A stretch of 49,094 nt of DNA from Clostridia bacterium. GTDB lineage: Bacteria > Bacillota > Clostridia > TANB77 > CAG-508. The stretch's first letter is position 1. Each line of letters starts with the position of its first letter. This document shows positions 9,783 through 20,125 of this stretch, piece after piece. Below the pieces are notes generated by a model. The model was not told the DNA's origin. It ran no database searches and saw nothing but the letters and a program-made list of their open reading frames with translations. The DNA is taken from assembly GCA_017886645.1 (NCBI GenBank), contig JAGHJM010000068.1:1-49094 (forward strand), written 5' to 3'. The position numbers and the translations under genes were made by a program.

Positions 9783-10730
9783 ATGGAACAAAAGAAAATA
9801 GAAGAGTTAAACGGCTTTAGAGATATGAGAATAGTGGACAATTTTTATCAAACATCAAGTTTTTTTCCAATGCCAACAACAGAAATAGGAACACTAAGTG
9901 AGAATGGGCAAACTAATTTAGGATCATATTCTTTATGTTTTCCATACTATATTGCTGGAAAAGACTACTATGCTATGGTTCTTTGTTGTAGAAACAGCTC
10001 TAATACTGCAAAAAATATTTTAAGAACAGGAAAATGCTCTATAAATTTTATCCCAGATAAAAGAAAATATTTTAAAGAAGCAGTAAGGTTAGGATACCCA
10101 GGAGAAACGACGGAAGAAAAAATGAAAAATTGCATTTTCAATTTAGTGGATGGCAAAAGTGCAAGAGAAAATCCAGATGAAAAATTTCCACAAATAATAC
10201 AAGAAGCATTTCAAGTATTTGAATGTACATGGGTAAAAGAATTGGATAATGCACAAAATGATACTGTACAAGATGAATATTTACCTCCATATCATCAATT
10301 TAATGGAATTACAAGTGAACATGGTGCACATTTCATATTAAAAATTGACCATATATTAATGAAACCAAAATACTATAATGCTATTATAGATGGAGTTAAT
10401 CCAAATGTTTTTCCATCAGTACCTGTAGATTATGGATATAGGGATAACAAAAATTTTTGGTATACTAAATTTAGAAGACCAATAATGGAGCCAATACCAG
10501 CAAATAAGGGAATAAGTTTAGATACAGTTAAATACGCAGCATCAAGAATAGATACAGAAGTTAAATTTACAGATGAAGCTTGTGCAAAATTAGTAAAAGT
10601 TCCAAGAGTATTTTTAAATACTGTACTAAAAGGATGCGTATCTTGGGCAAAAGAAAATAATGTTACATTAATTACTGAAAAAGAAATGGATATTATACAA
10701 GATAAGAGAAATAAGGAAAAAGGAAAATAA
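9783..10730 (+). CDS. Flavin reductase-like (FMN-binding split barrel) protein with C-terminal PCP_red-like segment
   Basis: GSYSLCFPYYIAGKDYYAMVLCCRNSSNTAKNILRTGKCSINF resembles flavoredoxin-type proteins; C-terminus FTDEACAKLVKVPRVFLNTVLKGCVSWAKENNVTLITEKEM. Confidence 0.65.
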   Translation: MEQKKIEELNGFRDMRIVDNFYQTSSFFPMPTTEIGTLSENGQTNLGSYSLCFPYYIAGKDYYAMVLCCRNSSNTAKNILRTGKCSINFIPDKRKYFKEAVRLGYPGETTEEKMKNCIFNLVDGKSARENPDEKFPQIIQEAFQVFECTWVKELDNAQNDTVQDEYLPPYHQFNGITSEHGAHFILKIDHILMKPKYYNAIIDGVNPNVFPSVPVDYGYRDNKNFWYTKFRRPIMEPIPANKGISLDTVKYAASRIDTEVKFTDEACAKLVKVPRVFLNTVLKGCVSWAKENNVTLITEKEMDIIQDKRNKEKGK

Positions 10731-10743
10731 AAGTTTAATATAT

Positions 10744-10788
10744 AAAAATACACCAATTATTAAATATATTTAATAATTGGTGTATTTT
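10744..10788. terminator. Bidirectional hairpin terminator between convergent genes
   Basis: Near-perfect palindrome aaaatacaccaattattaaata/tatttaataattggtgtatttt. Confidence 0.85.
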
Positions 10789-10796
10789 AAATCAAA

Positions 10797-11514
10797 TTAA
10801 ATTTTAGAAAAAACGTTACCTAAACTATCATTAATAACTATATTAGCAATGTTATCTAAAGATGTTGAATCTTTATTTATAAGGATTAAATTCCTTCCAG
10901 AAAAATATCTGATTAATCCACTAGCTGGGTATACAGTTAAAGATGTACCTCCAACAATAAGTGTATCACATGAAGATATAGCTTTTATTGATGAATAGTA
11001 TGTTGAATCATCTAAAGGTTCTTCATATAAAACAACATCAGGTTTTATTATACCGCCACAATTACAATAAGGAATGCCATTAGAATTAAAAATAAAATTA
11101 GCATAATAAAATTTTCCGACACTTTGTACAATAATTTCTTAAAACACTTCCATGTAATTCATAAACAATATTAGAGCCAGCTTTTTGATGAAGACCATCT
11201 ATATTTTGGGTAACTATAGCTTTTAACTTATTCTTTCTTTCAAGTTCTACAAGTTTATGGTGCGTGATATTAGGAGCATATTTTAATGAATTCATTTTCT
11301 CTTTATAAAATTTATAAAATTCTTCAGGATTTTCAATAAAAAAATGATGACTTAAAATTTCTTCAGGTGGAAATTTATATTTTTGATTATAAAGACCATC
11401 TTTACTGCGAAAATCAGGAATGCCACTTTCAGTAGAAACACCAGCTCCTCCAAAAAAAACAATATTATTACTATCTTCAATAATTTTTTTGAATAAATCT
11501 ATTTTTTCATTCAT
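10797..11514 (-). pseudogene. cobB: Sir2-family NAD-dependent deacylase, zero frame broken by +1 shift at CGG (11118-11116); possibly recoded rather than dead
   Basis: FFGGAGVSTESGIPDFRS, TQNIDGLHQKAGS, ELHGSV...CTKC; after skipping the C the frame continues GKFYYANFIFNSNGIPYCNCGGIIKPDVVLYEEPLDD...GGTSLTVYPASGLI. Confidence 0.9.
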
Positions 11515-11536
11515 AATTAAAGTCCTTCCAGATAAA

Positions 11537-12247
11537 TTATTCTTTCCATCCATTAATGTTAGCTCTTTTTATTGCTCCTGTAATATTAGCCCTAATGGTA
11601 GGAATTTCTTTTTCAAAATTTATTATCATTTTTTTCATATCTTCTCTTTTAGAAACTCCATCCATAGGACAAACTTTAGGCATTACTTCTATATTATTTC
11701 TTTTAATAAATTTTCTAATTTCTTTTTCTGAAATATATATCATAGGTCTAATTAAAGTAATTTTAGACCTATCCATATAACTTATAGGAGCAAAAGTGTT
11801 TAAGTTTCCGGCATATAATAAATTTAAAAAGAAAGTTTCTAAAACATCGTCTTCATTATGACCTAATGCTATTTTATTACATCCTTCTCTTTGAGCTACA
11901 GAATTTAAAATTCCCCTACGAAGATTTGCACATAAAGAACATGGATTTTTTTCGTTACGAATATCAAATACAATTTCTTTAATGTGTGATTTTTCTTCAA
12001 TAAAAGGAATACCTATTTTTTCACAAGTGCTTTTTAAAAAATCAGAATCAAAAAAGTCAAAGCCAGGATTTATACTAGCACAAATCATATCAAACTTTTT
12101 AGGATAAAATCTTTGCAAAGCTTTTAAGCCCATAGCTAAAGTAATAGAGTCTTTTCCACCAGATAACCCTATTAAAATTTTGTCTCCTTCTTCTATCATA
12201 TTATATTTTTCTATTGCTTTCCTCATATAACTAAGAATTCTTTGCAT
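11537..12247 (-). CDS. TtcA/TilS-family tRNA thiolation-like ATPase
   Basis: GLSGGKDSITLAMGL PP-loop, CSLCANLRRG cysteine motif, LGHNEDDVLETFFLNLLYAG. Confidence 0.9.
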   Translation of the reverse strand: MQRILSYMRKAIEKYNMIEEGDKILIGLSGGKDSITLAMGLKALQRFYPKKFDMICASINPGFDFFDSDFLKSTCEKIGIPFIEEKSHIKEIVFDIRNEKNPCSLCANLRRGILNSVAQREGCNKIALGHNEDDVLETFFLNLLYAGNLNTFAPISYMDRSKITLIRPMIYISEKEIRKFIKRNNIEVMPKVCPMDGVSKREDMKKMIINFEKEIPTIRANITGAIKRANINGWKE

Positions 12248-12316
12248 ATTAAAACTCCTTAAAACTAATATAAATATTATAACATAATTGTCAACAGAAA
12301 AAGTATAATATGTGAA

Positions 12317-12466
12317 TTAATCAGAGTCTAAAGTTGAAATTGTGGCTAATGTGTCACCAAGTTGAGTAAAAAATGCAGCTAAAATATTAATTTCCTTTTG
12401 AGATTTTCCTTTTGCAATTGAACAAGCTAGTGCTGAAATAAAAGTAACAAATTCACAAGAAAACAT
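12317..12466 (-). CDS. Small conserved-type protein (about 49 aa), DUF6774-like
   Basis: MFSCEFVTFISALACSIAKGKSQKEINILAAFFTQLGDTLATISTLDSD with RBS ggagg; family name from recall only. Confidence 0.5.
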   Translation of the reverse strand: MFSCEFVTFISALACSIAKGKSQKEINILAAFFTQLGDTLATISTLDSD

Positions 12467-12586
12467 AGTTAATATCCTCCAACTATAATTATATGAAATA
12501 ATAAACAATAAATAACGTTATTATATAGAGGGCTTGATAAATAATTAAAAATGTTATAATATATATATTATTAAAATAGAAAACAT

Positions 12587-12663
12587 GTGTCTATAGCTCA
12601 GTTGGATAGAGCACTCGCCTCCTAAGCGAGGGGTCGCAGGTTCAATTCCCGCTAGGCACACCA
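12587..12663 (+). tRNA. tRNA-Arg (CCT), CCA encoded
   Basis: Cloverleaf: acceptor gtgtcta/taggcac, anticodon loop ctCCTaa, T-loop ggttcaattcc. Confidence 0.95.
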
Positions 12664-12688
12664 CTATTTTTATTTTTAAGAGGAAAAA

Positions 12689-13162
12689 ATGACAGAAAAA
12701 GAAAAATTTATGAAAGAAGCTTTAAAAGAAGCAAAAAGGGCATACGAAAAAGAAGAAATTCCAGTAGGAGCTGTTATTGTAAAAGATAATAAAATAATAG
12801 CAAGAGCATATAATCAAAAAGAAGAAAAAAGGGACACTACAAAACACGCAGAAATAATTGCAATACAAAAAGCAAGTAAAAAAATAGATGATTGGAGATT
12901 GCAAGATTGCGAAATGTATGTTACACTTGAGCCTTGCAGTATGTGTGCAGGAGCTATAATACAAGCAAGAATAAAAAAAATATATATAGGTACTATGGAT
13001 GAAAAAACAGGTGCATGCGGTTCTGTTCTAAATTTATTAGAAGACTATAAGTTTAACCATAAAGTTGAAATAGAAAAGGATATTTTAAAACCTGAATGTG
13101 AAGAAATTATAAAGCAATTTTTTAAAGAATTAAGAAAAAGCAAGGAAAGTAATAAAAAATAG
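12689..13162 (+). CDS. tadA: tRNA-specific adenosine deaminase
   Basis: HAEIIAIQKA and EPCSMCAGAIIQARI zinc motifs; GACGSVLNLL; located next to SRP RNA and dnaX. Confidence 0.93.
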   Translation: MTEKEKFMKEALKEAKRAYEKEEIPVGAVIVKDNKIIARAYNQKEEKRDTTKHAEIIAIQKASKKIDDWRLQDCEMYVTLEPCSMCAGAIIQARIKKIYIGTMDEKTGACGSVLNLLEDYKFNHKVEIEKDILKPECEEIIKQFFKELRKSKESNKK

Positions 13163-13191
13163 AATTAAATAACAACAAGGTTAATATAATA

Positions 13192-13283
13192 GGAGTGGTA
13201 TCGAAGTGGTCATAACGAGGCTGATTCGAAATCAGTTAGCTGGGAAAACTGGCACGTGGGTTCGAATCCCACCCACTCCGCCA
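13192..13283 (+). tRNA. tRNA-Ser (CGA), long variable arm, CCA encoded
   Basis: Acceptor ggagtgg/ccactcc, anticodon loop ttCGAaa, variable arm, T-loop. Confidence 0.95.
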
Positions 13284-13303
13284 ATAGAAAAGAAAGGATA
13301 ATT

Positions 13304-14047
13304 ATGGATAACGAAAAAAGAAAGCAAACGATAAAATTTTGTATAGCAGTATCTGCATTAGCAATAATAGTACTTATTGTAATTAGCTTAATATTAAGGT
13401 ATCAAGTAGAAGGAGAAAAAAATTTACCATATACTCTTTCAAAAATTATTATGATAAGTACAGCAGAAGGCATTGATAAATCAGAAGAAGTAACAGAAAA
13501 ATGGGATTTAGATATATACCAAAATAACGATGTATATTTATATATAGACAAAAGTGAGACCAATCAAGGCGAAATGTTAGAAAAGGTAATTATAAATAAT
13601 GTACAAGTTACTCAATCTCCAAAGTTAGGAACAGTAAGACCTTATATGCCAAATAGTTCTGAAGGAAGTTTATATGATTATTCAGATAATTTTTTAGTAA
13701 ATTATGAATTAACATATACAGGAGCTTCAAAAACAAACCCAAAAACTTTAGAAATAGGAAGTGAAGGAGGAACAGCATACATAAGATTTAGCAATACTAA
13801 AATTGGAGAATATGAGTCTGATAAAGATACAGAAATTGTACATAATGGAACTTTATTAAATAAAATTAATGCAAAATTAGAGGATGTACAATTTAAAGTA
13901 TCATTTGATTTAACTATGGAAATAGACAAAAATAAATATAAAACAACTATTAATTTAGATATGCCAAATGGAAATATTATTGAAGAAGGAACAACAAATT
14001 TTGAAAAAACAGATATGTCAGATTTAATCTTTAAAAGAGTTAATTAA
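13304..14047 (+). CDS. Hypothetical membrane-anchored extracytoplasmic protein
   Basis: ORF with N-terminal TM (FCIAVSALAIIVLIVISLIL); the ORF-track start at 13256 lies inside tRNA-Ser, and ATG 13304 has RBS aaagga. Confidence 0.75.
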   Translation: MDNEKRKQTIKFCIAVSALAIIVLIVISLILRYQVEGEKNLPYTLSKIIMISTAEGIDKSEEVTEKWDLDIYQNNDVYLYIDKSETNQGEMLEKVIINNVQVTQSPKLGTVRPYMPNSSEGSLYDYSDNFLVNYELTYTGASKTNPKTLEIGSEGGTAYIRFSNTKIGEYESDKDTEIVHNGTLLNKINAKLEDVQFKVSFDLTMEIDKNKYKTTINLDMPNGNIIEEGTTNFEKTDMSDLIFKRVN

Positions 14048-14095
14048 CACTTGATAAAATAGTAAAAACATTATATAATTTGATGGTAGATAATG

Positions 14096-14213
14096 CCATA
14101 GTCACTGTATGGAGGGTAAACCCAACAGAAGCCTATGAACCTTGTCAGGTCCGGAAGGAAGCAGCAATAAGTAGATACTTTTGTGTGGGTATTATCTTCC
14201 ATAGAGTGACTAT
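14096..14213 (+). ncRNA. ffs: Signal recognition particle RNA
   Basis: Conserved domain IV core cttgtcaggtccggaaggaagcagcaataag within a long hairpin atagtcactgtatggag/cttccatagagtgactat; directly upstream of dnaX. Confidence 0.92.
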
Positions 14214-14251
14214 AGACAAAAATACCATCTTTTTTATAGGAGGGATATAAT

Positions 14252-15856
14252 TTGGCATATACTGCTTTATATAGAAAGTTTAGACCGTTAAGATTTGATG
14301 AAATGGTAGGACAAGATGCAATTACAAGAACATTAAAAAATCAAGTTATTGCAGGAAGAACAGGTCATGCTTATTTATTTAATGGAGGAAGAGGAACAGG
14401 AAAGACTAGTAGTGCAAAAATTTTAGCAAGAGCTGTTAATTGCCTAAATCCTCAAGATGGAGAACCATGTAATGAATGCGAAATTTGTAAAGCAGCTTTA
14501 GCGGGTTCATTAACTGATATAGTAGAAATGGATGCTGCATCTAATAATAGTGTTGATGATATACGTGCAATTAGGGATGAAGTAAATTTTTTACCAACAT
14601 TGGCTAAATATAGAGTGTATATTATAGACGAGGTACATATGCTATCAACAGGTGCCTTTAATGCTTTATTGAAAACATTAGAAGAACCACCAGAACATGT
14701 AAAATTTATTTTAGCTACAACAGAGCCACAAAAATTGCCTGCAACAATACTTTCAAGATGCCAAAGATTCGATTTTAAAAAGATTTCTAATGATGATATT
14801 GCTAAAAGACTAGAATATGTAGCAAAAGAAACTAACATTGAAATAACAGACGAAGCAATTAAACTAATTTCTATTTTGGCTGAAGGTGCAATGAGAGATG
14901 CTCTTAGCATACTAGAAAGATGCTTACAAGATGGAAATAACAAGATAGATATAGATTTAGTAAAAGATTTAGTTGGAATGCCAAAATTAGAATTTATATA
15001 TAAAATAGTTAAAGCAATTTTTGAATATAATGTAGAAGAAGCACTAAAAAGTTTAGAAGAAGTACTTAATCAAGGGAAAGATATAACAAATCTTGTATGG
15101 GAAATTATAAAATATATAAAAGATATACTTATATATAAAACAAGTGGAAATTTAGAGATATATAGTAAGACAGAATTAGAACAAATTAAGGAACTTTCGG
15201 AAAAAGTTTCAAAAGAAAGATTGCTAAAAATTATTTATGACTTATCAGAGTGCGAAAATGATATAAAATGGTCATCACAGAAAAGCTTAATGCTACAAGT
15301 AGAAATAATAAAATTAAGTTCTGAACAAACTAAGTCAAGTAGCACGGACTTAGAAGAAATAAATAATAGAATTTCTAAATTGGAAAATAAAATAGATAAC
15401 ATTAATGTGTCTGGGGCAAAAGTAGTCAATGAAGAGGATAAAAAAGAAAGTGAAAAGCCTATAAAAAAAGAAGAAAATAAACAACAAGAAAAGAAAAAGG
15501 TAGATACAGGTAAATTATCAAGTTTAGATTTTTGGCCTAAAGTAATAGAACAGTTAAAGCAATCTGGAAAAATTTTAGTTGCAACAAATCTACTTAATAC
15601 TAAGCTAATAGAAATTAATGATATGGTTATAGGAATTGTATTTACAAATGGACTTACTCCTTTTGTAAAAACAGTTATTGAAAAACCAGAAAATCATAAT
15701 GAATTAGTAAGACTTATTTCCACAGAATGTGGAAAAACAATGCAAGTAAAATTGTTAGATAGCGAAGATAATATAGTTAAAAAAAAGGTTGAAGAAATAG
15801 ATTTAGATAAAGCAACAAAAGATTTAGATATACCAATTAATATAATAGATGAATAA
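14252..15856 (+). CDS. dnaX: DNA polymerase III subunit gamma/tau
   Basis: YRKFRPLRFDEMVGQDAITRTLKNQ...GGRGTGKTSSAKILARA...CNECEICK; TTG start with RBS aggagg. Confidence 0.96.
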   Translation: MAYTALYRKFRPLRFDEMVGQDAITRTLKNQVIAGRTGHAYLFNGGRGTGKTSSAKILARAVNCLNPQDGEPCNECEICKAALAGSLTDIVEMDAASNNSVDDIRAIRDEVNFLPTLAKYRVYIIDEVHMLSTGAFNALLKTLEEPPEHVKFILATTEPQKLPATILSRCQRFDFKKISNDDIAKRLEYVAKETNIEITDEAIKLISILAEGAMRDALSILERCLQDGNNKIDIDLVKDLVGMPKLEFIYKIVKAIFEYNVEEALKSLEEVLNQGKDITNLVWEIIKYIKDILIYKTSGNLEIYSKTELEQIKELSEKVSKERLLKIIYDLSECENDIKWSSQKSLMLQVEIIKLSSEQTKSSSTDLEEINNRISKLENKIDNINVSGAKVVNEEDKKESEKPIKKEENKQQEKKKVDTGKLSSLDFWPKVIEQLKQSGKILVATNLLNTKLIEINDMVIGIVFTNGLTPFVKTVIEKPENHNELVRLISTECGKTMQVKLLDSEDNIVKKKVEEIDLDKATKDLDIPINIIDE

Positions 15857-15868
15857 GGAGGAAAATTT

Positions 15869-16207
15869 ATGTCAAAAAGAGGATTCCCAGGAATGGGGGG
15901 ATTTGGTGGAATGAACATCAATCAATTAATGAAAGAAGCTAAAAAAATGCAAGCAGATATGGAAAAATCTCAAGCAGAATTAGCAGAAAAGGAATTTGAA
16001 GCAACTGCTGGAGGTGGAGCTGTTAGTGTAAAAGTATCTGGTGCAAAAGAAATAAAGGAAATAAAAATACAAAAAGATGTAGTTGACCCAGATGATGTAG
16101 AAATGTTAGAAGACCTAATTTTAGGTTGCGTAAATGAGGCATTAAGAAAAGTCGATAGTGCAACTTCTGCAGAATTTGGAAAATATAATATACCAGGAAT
16201 GATGTAA
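15869..16207 (+). CDS. ybaB: YbaB/EbfC nucleoid-associated protein
   Basis: MKEAKKMQADMEKSQAELAEKEFEATAGGGAVSVKVSGAKEIKEIKI...GLGN-type synteny between dnaX and recR. Confidence 0.95.
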   Translation: MSKRGFPGMGGFGGMNINQLMKEAKKMQADMEKSQAELAEKEFEATAGGGAVSVKVSGAKEIKEIKIQKDVVDPDDVEMLEDLILGCVNEALRKVDSATSAEFGKYNIPGMM

Positions 16208-16269
16208 TATACACTTTAAGGGCGTAATAAATACGTCCTTAAATACTGCAATAAAGAGAGGGAAAAACA

Positions 16270-16869
16270 ATGTCATATTATTCACCATCAATAGAAAAAT
16301 TAATAGAAAGTTTTGAAAAATTACCAAGCATAGGAAATAAAACAGCAGCGAGACTTGCTTTTTATATTTTAGATGCGAGCGAACAAGAGACAAATGAATT
16401 TATAGAGGCAATACAAAATGCTAAGAAAAATCTAAAATACTGCTCAGTATGTTACAATATAACAGATACAGATCCATGTCCAATATGTGCAAATAAAAAT
16501 AGGGATCATTCTGTTATTTGCATAGTAGAAGATGTAAGAGATGTTGTTGCTATGGAAAAAACTCATGAATTTAAGGGACTATATCATGTACTACATGGTA
16601 GCATATCACCAATGAATGGTGTGGGCCCAGACGATATAAAAATAAAAGAATTATTAGCTAGACTTATGGATGGTCAAGTTAAAGAAGTAATACTTGCAAC
16701 AAACCCAAGAGTAGAAGGAGAAGCAACAGCAATGTATATATCTAAGTTAGTAAAACCACTTGGAATAAAAGTAACAAGAATAGCACATGGAATTCCTGTA
16801 GGAGGAGATTTAGAATATACTGACGAAGTAACATTAAGTAAAGCTCTAGAAGGAAGAAGAGAAATATAA
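16270..16869 (+). CDS. recR: Recombination protein RecR
   Basis: [42 protein letters not shown] zinc finger, Toprim region [16 protein letters not shown]. Confidence 0.96.
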   Translation: MSYYSPSIEKLIESFEKLPSIGNKTAARLAFYILDASEQETNEFIEAIQNAKKNLKYCSVCYNITDTDPCPICANKNRDHSVICIVEDVRDVVAMEKTHEFKGLYHVLHGSISPMNGVGPDDIKIKELLARLMDGQVKEVILATNPRVEGEATAMYISKLVKPLGIKVTRIAHGIPVGGDLEYTDEVTLSKALEGRREI

Positions 16870-16909
16870 GGAAGGAGATATAGTATAAAATATACTATAT
16901 AAAAGTTCT

Positions 16910-18040
16910 ATGAAAAAAATATTAATTTTTTATGCTTCGTATGGAGGAGGACACTTATCAGCAGCTAAGTCTATAAAAGAATGTTTGGAAAATAACTATA
17001 CAGATATACAAATTGAAATGGTAGACTGTATAAGATATATAAATAAATTTTTGGACAAATTAACAACAGGTGCATATAAAAAAATGGCAAAAGATGCACC
17101 AAAGCTATGGGGAAAAGTTTATTCAAAATCTCAAAAAGGAATACTTTCTGGAATAAGTAAAGGGTCAAACAAATTAATGGCAAAAAAATTATATAAATTA
17201 ATAAAAAAAATAGATCCAGAAATAATTATTTCTACACACCCTTTTAGTACACAAATGGTAAGTTATTTGAAAAGAAAAAAATTATTAGAATGTAAATTAG
17301 CAACAATATTAACAGATTTTTCTATGCATACACAATGGCTAGTTGGAAATGAATATGGAGACTTATTTTTTGTATCAAATGATAAAATGCAAGAACAACT
17401 AGTAAAATATGGAGTAAAAAAAGAGAAAATACATGTAACAGGAATTCCTTTATCAAAAAGGTTTAAAGAAAAATTTGACAAAGAAAAAATTTATGAAATG
17501 TTTAATTTAGATAAAAATAAAAAAACAATACTTTTCTTCGGAGGGGGAGAGTTTGGATTAGGAAAAACAAGGACAATATTAATATTAAAATCCATAATAA
17601 AATACACTAAAGACTATCAAATAGTAGTCATATCTGGAAAAAATGAAAAATTAAAAAATCATTTTGAAGAATTAGTAAAAGAGGCACAAGCAGAAAAAAG
17701 AGTAAAAGTTTTAGGATATACTAATAACGTTCCAGAGTTAATGAGTATATCATATGTAGTGGTAACGAAACCAGGAGGACTTACAACAAGTGAGACTTTA
17801 GCATCAGGATTGCCTATGATTATTATCAATCCAATTCCCGGACAAGAAGAAGAAAACGCACAATTTTTAGAAGAAAGAGGAGCTGGTATTTGGATAAAGA
17901 AAAATGACAATATAGATGAGGTAATTGCAAATATATTTAATTCAGAAGAAAAAATAGAAAAACTAGCAGAAGGAGTAAAAAAAATATCTAAAAAACATTC
18001 AACAGAAGATATATGTAAAATAATAATGGAGAATTTATAA
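16910..18040 (+). CDS. MGDG synthase/processive diacylglycerol glucosyltransferase-type GT28
   Basis: YASYGGGHLSAAKSIKE...VVVTKPGGLTTSETLASGLPMIIINPIPGQEEENA. Confidence 0.9.
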   Translation: MKKILIFYASYGGGHLSAAKSIKECLENNYTDIQIEMVDCIRYINKFLDKLTTGAYKKMAKDAPKLWGKVYSKSQKGILSGISKGSNKLMAKKLYKLIKKIDPEIIISTHPFSTQMVSYLKRKKLLECKLATILTDFSMHTQWLVGNEYGDLFFVSNDKMQEQLVKYGVKKEKIHVTGIPLSKRFKEKFDKEKIYEMFNLDKNKKTILFFGGGEFGLGKTRTILILKSIIKYTKDYQIVVISGKNEKLKNHFEELVKEAQAEKRVKVLGYTNNVPELMSISYVVVTKPGGLTTSETLASGLPMIIINPIPGQEEENAQFLEERGAGIWIKKNDNIDEVIANIFNSEEKIEKLAEGVKKISKKHSTEDICKIIMENL

Positions 18041-18045
18041 ATTTA

Positions 18046-18072
18046 AAAATCGATTTTATAATCGATTTTTTT
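18046..18072 (+). terminator. Rho-independent terminator
   Basis: aaatcgattttataatcgatttttttt. Confidence 0.75.
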
Positions 18073-18143
18073 TTGCTAATTTTTAGAATAATAATAGAAA
18101 AAATACACAAAATAAAAGTGAATATAAGTAAAAGGAGATTATT

Positions 18144-18623
18144 ATGATAAAGAAAATTTTAAAATGTATTCTAATTGTAATAGTTTTAATAATATTAATA
18201 ACATTGCTTATTAACTTACAGGAGAATTCAAAAGAAAAAACTATGGCATCATCGTCTTCTTCAAATACATCTGATGTTCAACTAATGGCAAGAGCAATTA
18301 ATGGAGAAGCGAGAGGAGAGCCTTATGAAGGGCAAGTTGCAGTAGGAGCAGTTATTTTAAATAGAGTAAAAGATTCAAGATTTCCAAATACTATAGCAGG
18401 AGTAATTTATCAATCTGGTGCTTTTACAGCAGTTTCAGATGGGCAGATTAATGTTCCGATAGAAGAAGGCTCAACAGTAGTAAAGGCAGCTCGAGATGCA
18501 TTAAATGGATGGGATCCAACGAATGGGGCAGTTTATTATTTTAATCCAGATACTGCTACAAGCGATTGGATTTGGTCTAGACCTCTTATTAAAACAATAG
18601 GAAAACACAGATTTTGTAAATAG
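18144..18623 (+). CDS. sleB: Spore cortex-lytic enzyme SleB-type cell wall hydrolase (Hydrolase_2)
   Basis: DVQLMARAINGEARGEPYEGQVAVGAVILNRVKDSRFPNTIAGVIYQ...; followed by ypeB. Confidence 0.92.
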   Translation: MIKKILKCILIVIVLIILITLLINLQENSKEKTMASSSSSNTSDVQLMARAINGEARGEPYEGQVAVGAVILNRVKDSRFPNTIAGVIYQSGAFTAVSDGQINVPIEEGSTVVKAARDALNGWDPTNGAVYYFNPDTATSDWIWSRPLIKTIGKHRFCK

Positions 18624-18637
18624 TTTAATTAGAAAGG

Positions 18638-20038
18638 ATGAGTTTTGTGGGAAGTATAAAAAACAAATTAATCGATTGGAAAAATAGGTTAAAAGATAGG
18701 CATATGCTAAGTATTATAGTAGTATTATTTACTATAATTGTCATAATGGGAATTATTATTTATAAAAAGCAAGCTGAATATAGACAAGCTTCAGAAAACC
18801 AATATAATATGGCTTTTTATGAACTTGTGGATTATGTGCAAAATGTAGAGACGTATTTAGCAAAATCGTTAATATCGAGTTCAGCAGAGCATGGAGCAGA
18901 AACTTTAACACATGTATGGAGAGAAGCAAATTTAGCACAAGCATATTTGTCTAGACTTCCAATAGATAGTGTAGAATTAGAAAAAACAGCTAAATTTCTA
19001 AATCAAGTAAGTGATTATAGTTATTCACTTTCGCGAAAAAATATAAATGATGAGGAATTAACGGAAGAAGATTTAAGTAATTTAGAAGAGTTACATGGTT
19101 ATAGTGTAGAACTGGAAAATACATTAAATCAGTTATCTGCAGATATTAACGAAGGAAGAATAAAATGGGATGAATTAACTAAAAAAGGAACAGTAGCTTT
19201 TGCACAAGAAGTAAGTAATATTTCAAAAAGCAGTTTCAGTAATATTGAAGAAAATTTCCATGAATATTCAGGATTAATATATGATGGTGCCTTTTCCGAA
19301 CATATGACAAGCGACACTAAAAAAGGACTAACAGGGGATAATATAGATGAAGAAAAAGCAAAACAAATAGCTATAGATTTTATAGGACAAGATAGAGTTC
19401 AGGAAATAAGTTCAAATGGAAAATCAGAAAATACTGATATAATAACTTATGATTTTTCTGTAAAGGTTAATAATGAAAATGAAGAAAATATGAATATTTC
19501 CATTACAGAAAAGGGTGGACATGTATTATTAATGAATTACAATAGAAATGTAGAGGCAGAAACTATATCACAAGACAGGGCAAATGAATTAGGAATAAAT
19601 TTCTTAAAAAGTAAAGGTATAGAAAATATGAAAGAAACATATTTTCTAAAACAAGATGGAATAATCACCATAAACTATGCGTATACACAAAACGATGTAG
19701 TAATTTATCCAGATTTAATAAAATTAAAAATAGCATTAGATAATGGAGAAATTATGGGAATAGAAACAAAAGGATATTTGAATTCTCATGAAGAAAGAAA
19801 TATAGGAGAAGTAAAAGTCTCAAAAGAAACAGCAAAAGAAACTTTAAATAAAAATTTGGAGATAAAAAGTGAAAATTTAGCAATTATACCTACAGAATGG
19901 AAAACAGAAGTATTATGTTGGGAATTTAAAGGTACAGTAGACGATACGGACTTCTTAGTTTATATAAATGCAGAAACTGGAAAAGAAGAAGATATACTTG
20001 TTATAGTAGATACACCAAATGGAACATTAACACATTAA
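18638..20038 (+). CDS. ypeB: Germination protein YpeB
   Basis: Position after sleB; N-terminal TM, YpeB-like extracytoplasmic region and C-terminal PepSY-like repeats. Confidence 0.88.
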   Translation: MSFVGSIKNKLIDWKNRLKDRHMLSIIVVLFTIIVIMGIIIYKKQAEYRQASENQYNMAFYELVDYVQNVETYLAKSLISSSAEHGAETLTHVWREANLAQAYLSRLPIDSVELEKTAKFLNQVSDYSYSLSRKNINDEELTEEDLSNLEELHGYSVELENTLNQLSADINEGRIKWDELTKKGTVAFAQEVSNISKSSFSNIEENFHEYSGLIYDGAFSEHMTSDTKKGLTGDNIDEEKAKQIAIDFIGQDRVQEISSNGKSENTDIITYDFSVKVNNENEENMNISITEKGGHVLLMNYNRNVEAETISQDRANELGINFLKSKGIENMKETYFLKQDGIITINYAYTQNDVVIYPDLIKLKIALDNGEIMGIETKGYLNSHEERNIGEVKVSKETAKETLNKNLEIKSENLAIIPTEWKTEVLCWEFKGTVDDTDFLVYINAETGKEEDILVIVDTPNGTLTH

Positions 20039-20090
20039 AATGAAAAAATTAATAGCATATTTATAATAAAAATGAAAAAAATTTTATAAA

Positions 20091-20122
20091 ATGGTAGTAT
20101 GTTTTTCATACTACCATTTTTA
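20091..20122. terminator. Hairpin terminator between convergent ypeB and FtsX-type permease
   Basis: atggtagtatg-tttt-catactaccat followed by ttttt. Confidence 0.8.
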
Positions 20123-20125
20123 CTA

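Noticed and set aside
10797-11514. Plain pseudogene explanation for the three frameshifted genes
   Set aside because: Not fully excluded, but each gene has only one lesion, always C before GGA at an otherwise avoided codon, with intact coding downstream; the shared signature is better treated as a single phenomenon to test.
15770-15800. A8 run (gttaaaaaaaaggtt) in dnaX as a possible programmed -1 frameshift
   Set aside because: It lies about 25 codons from the dnaX stop, not between gamma and tau regions as in E. coli, with no clear downstream stem or SD-like stimulator; A-runs are common in this AT-rich sequence.
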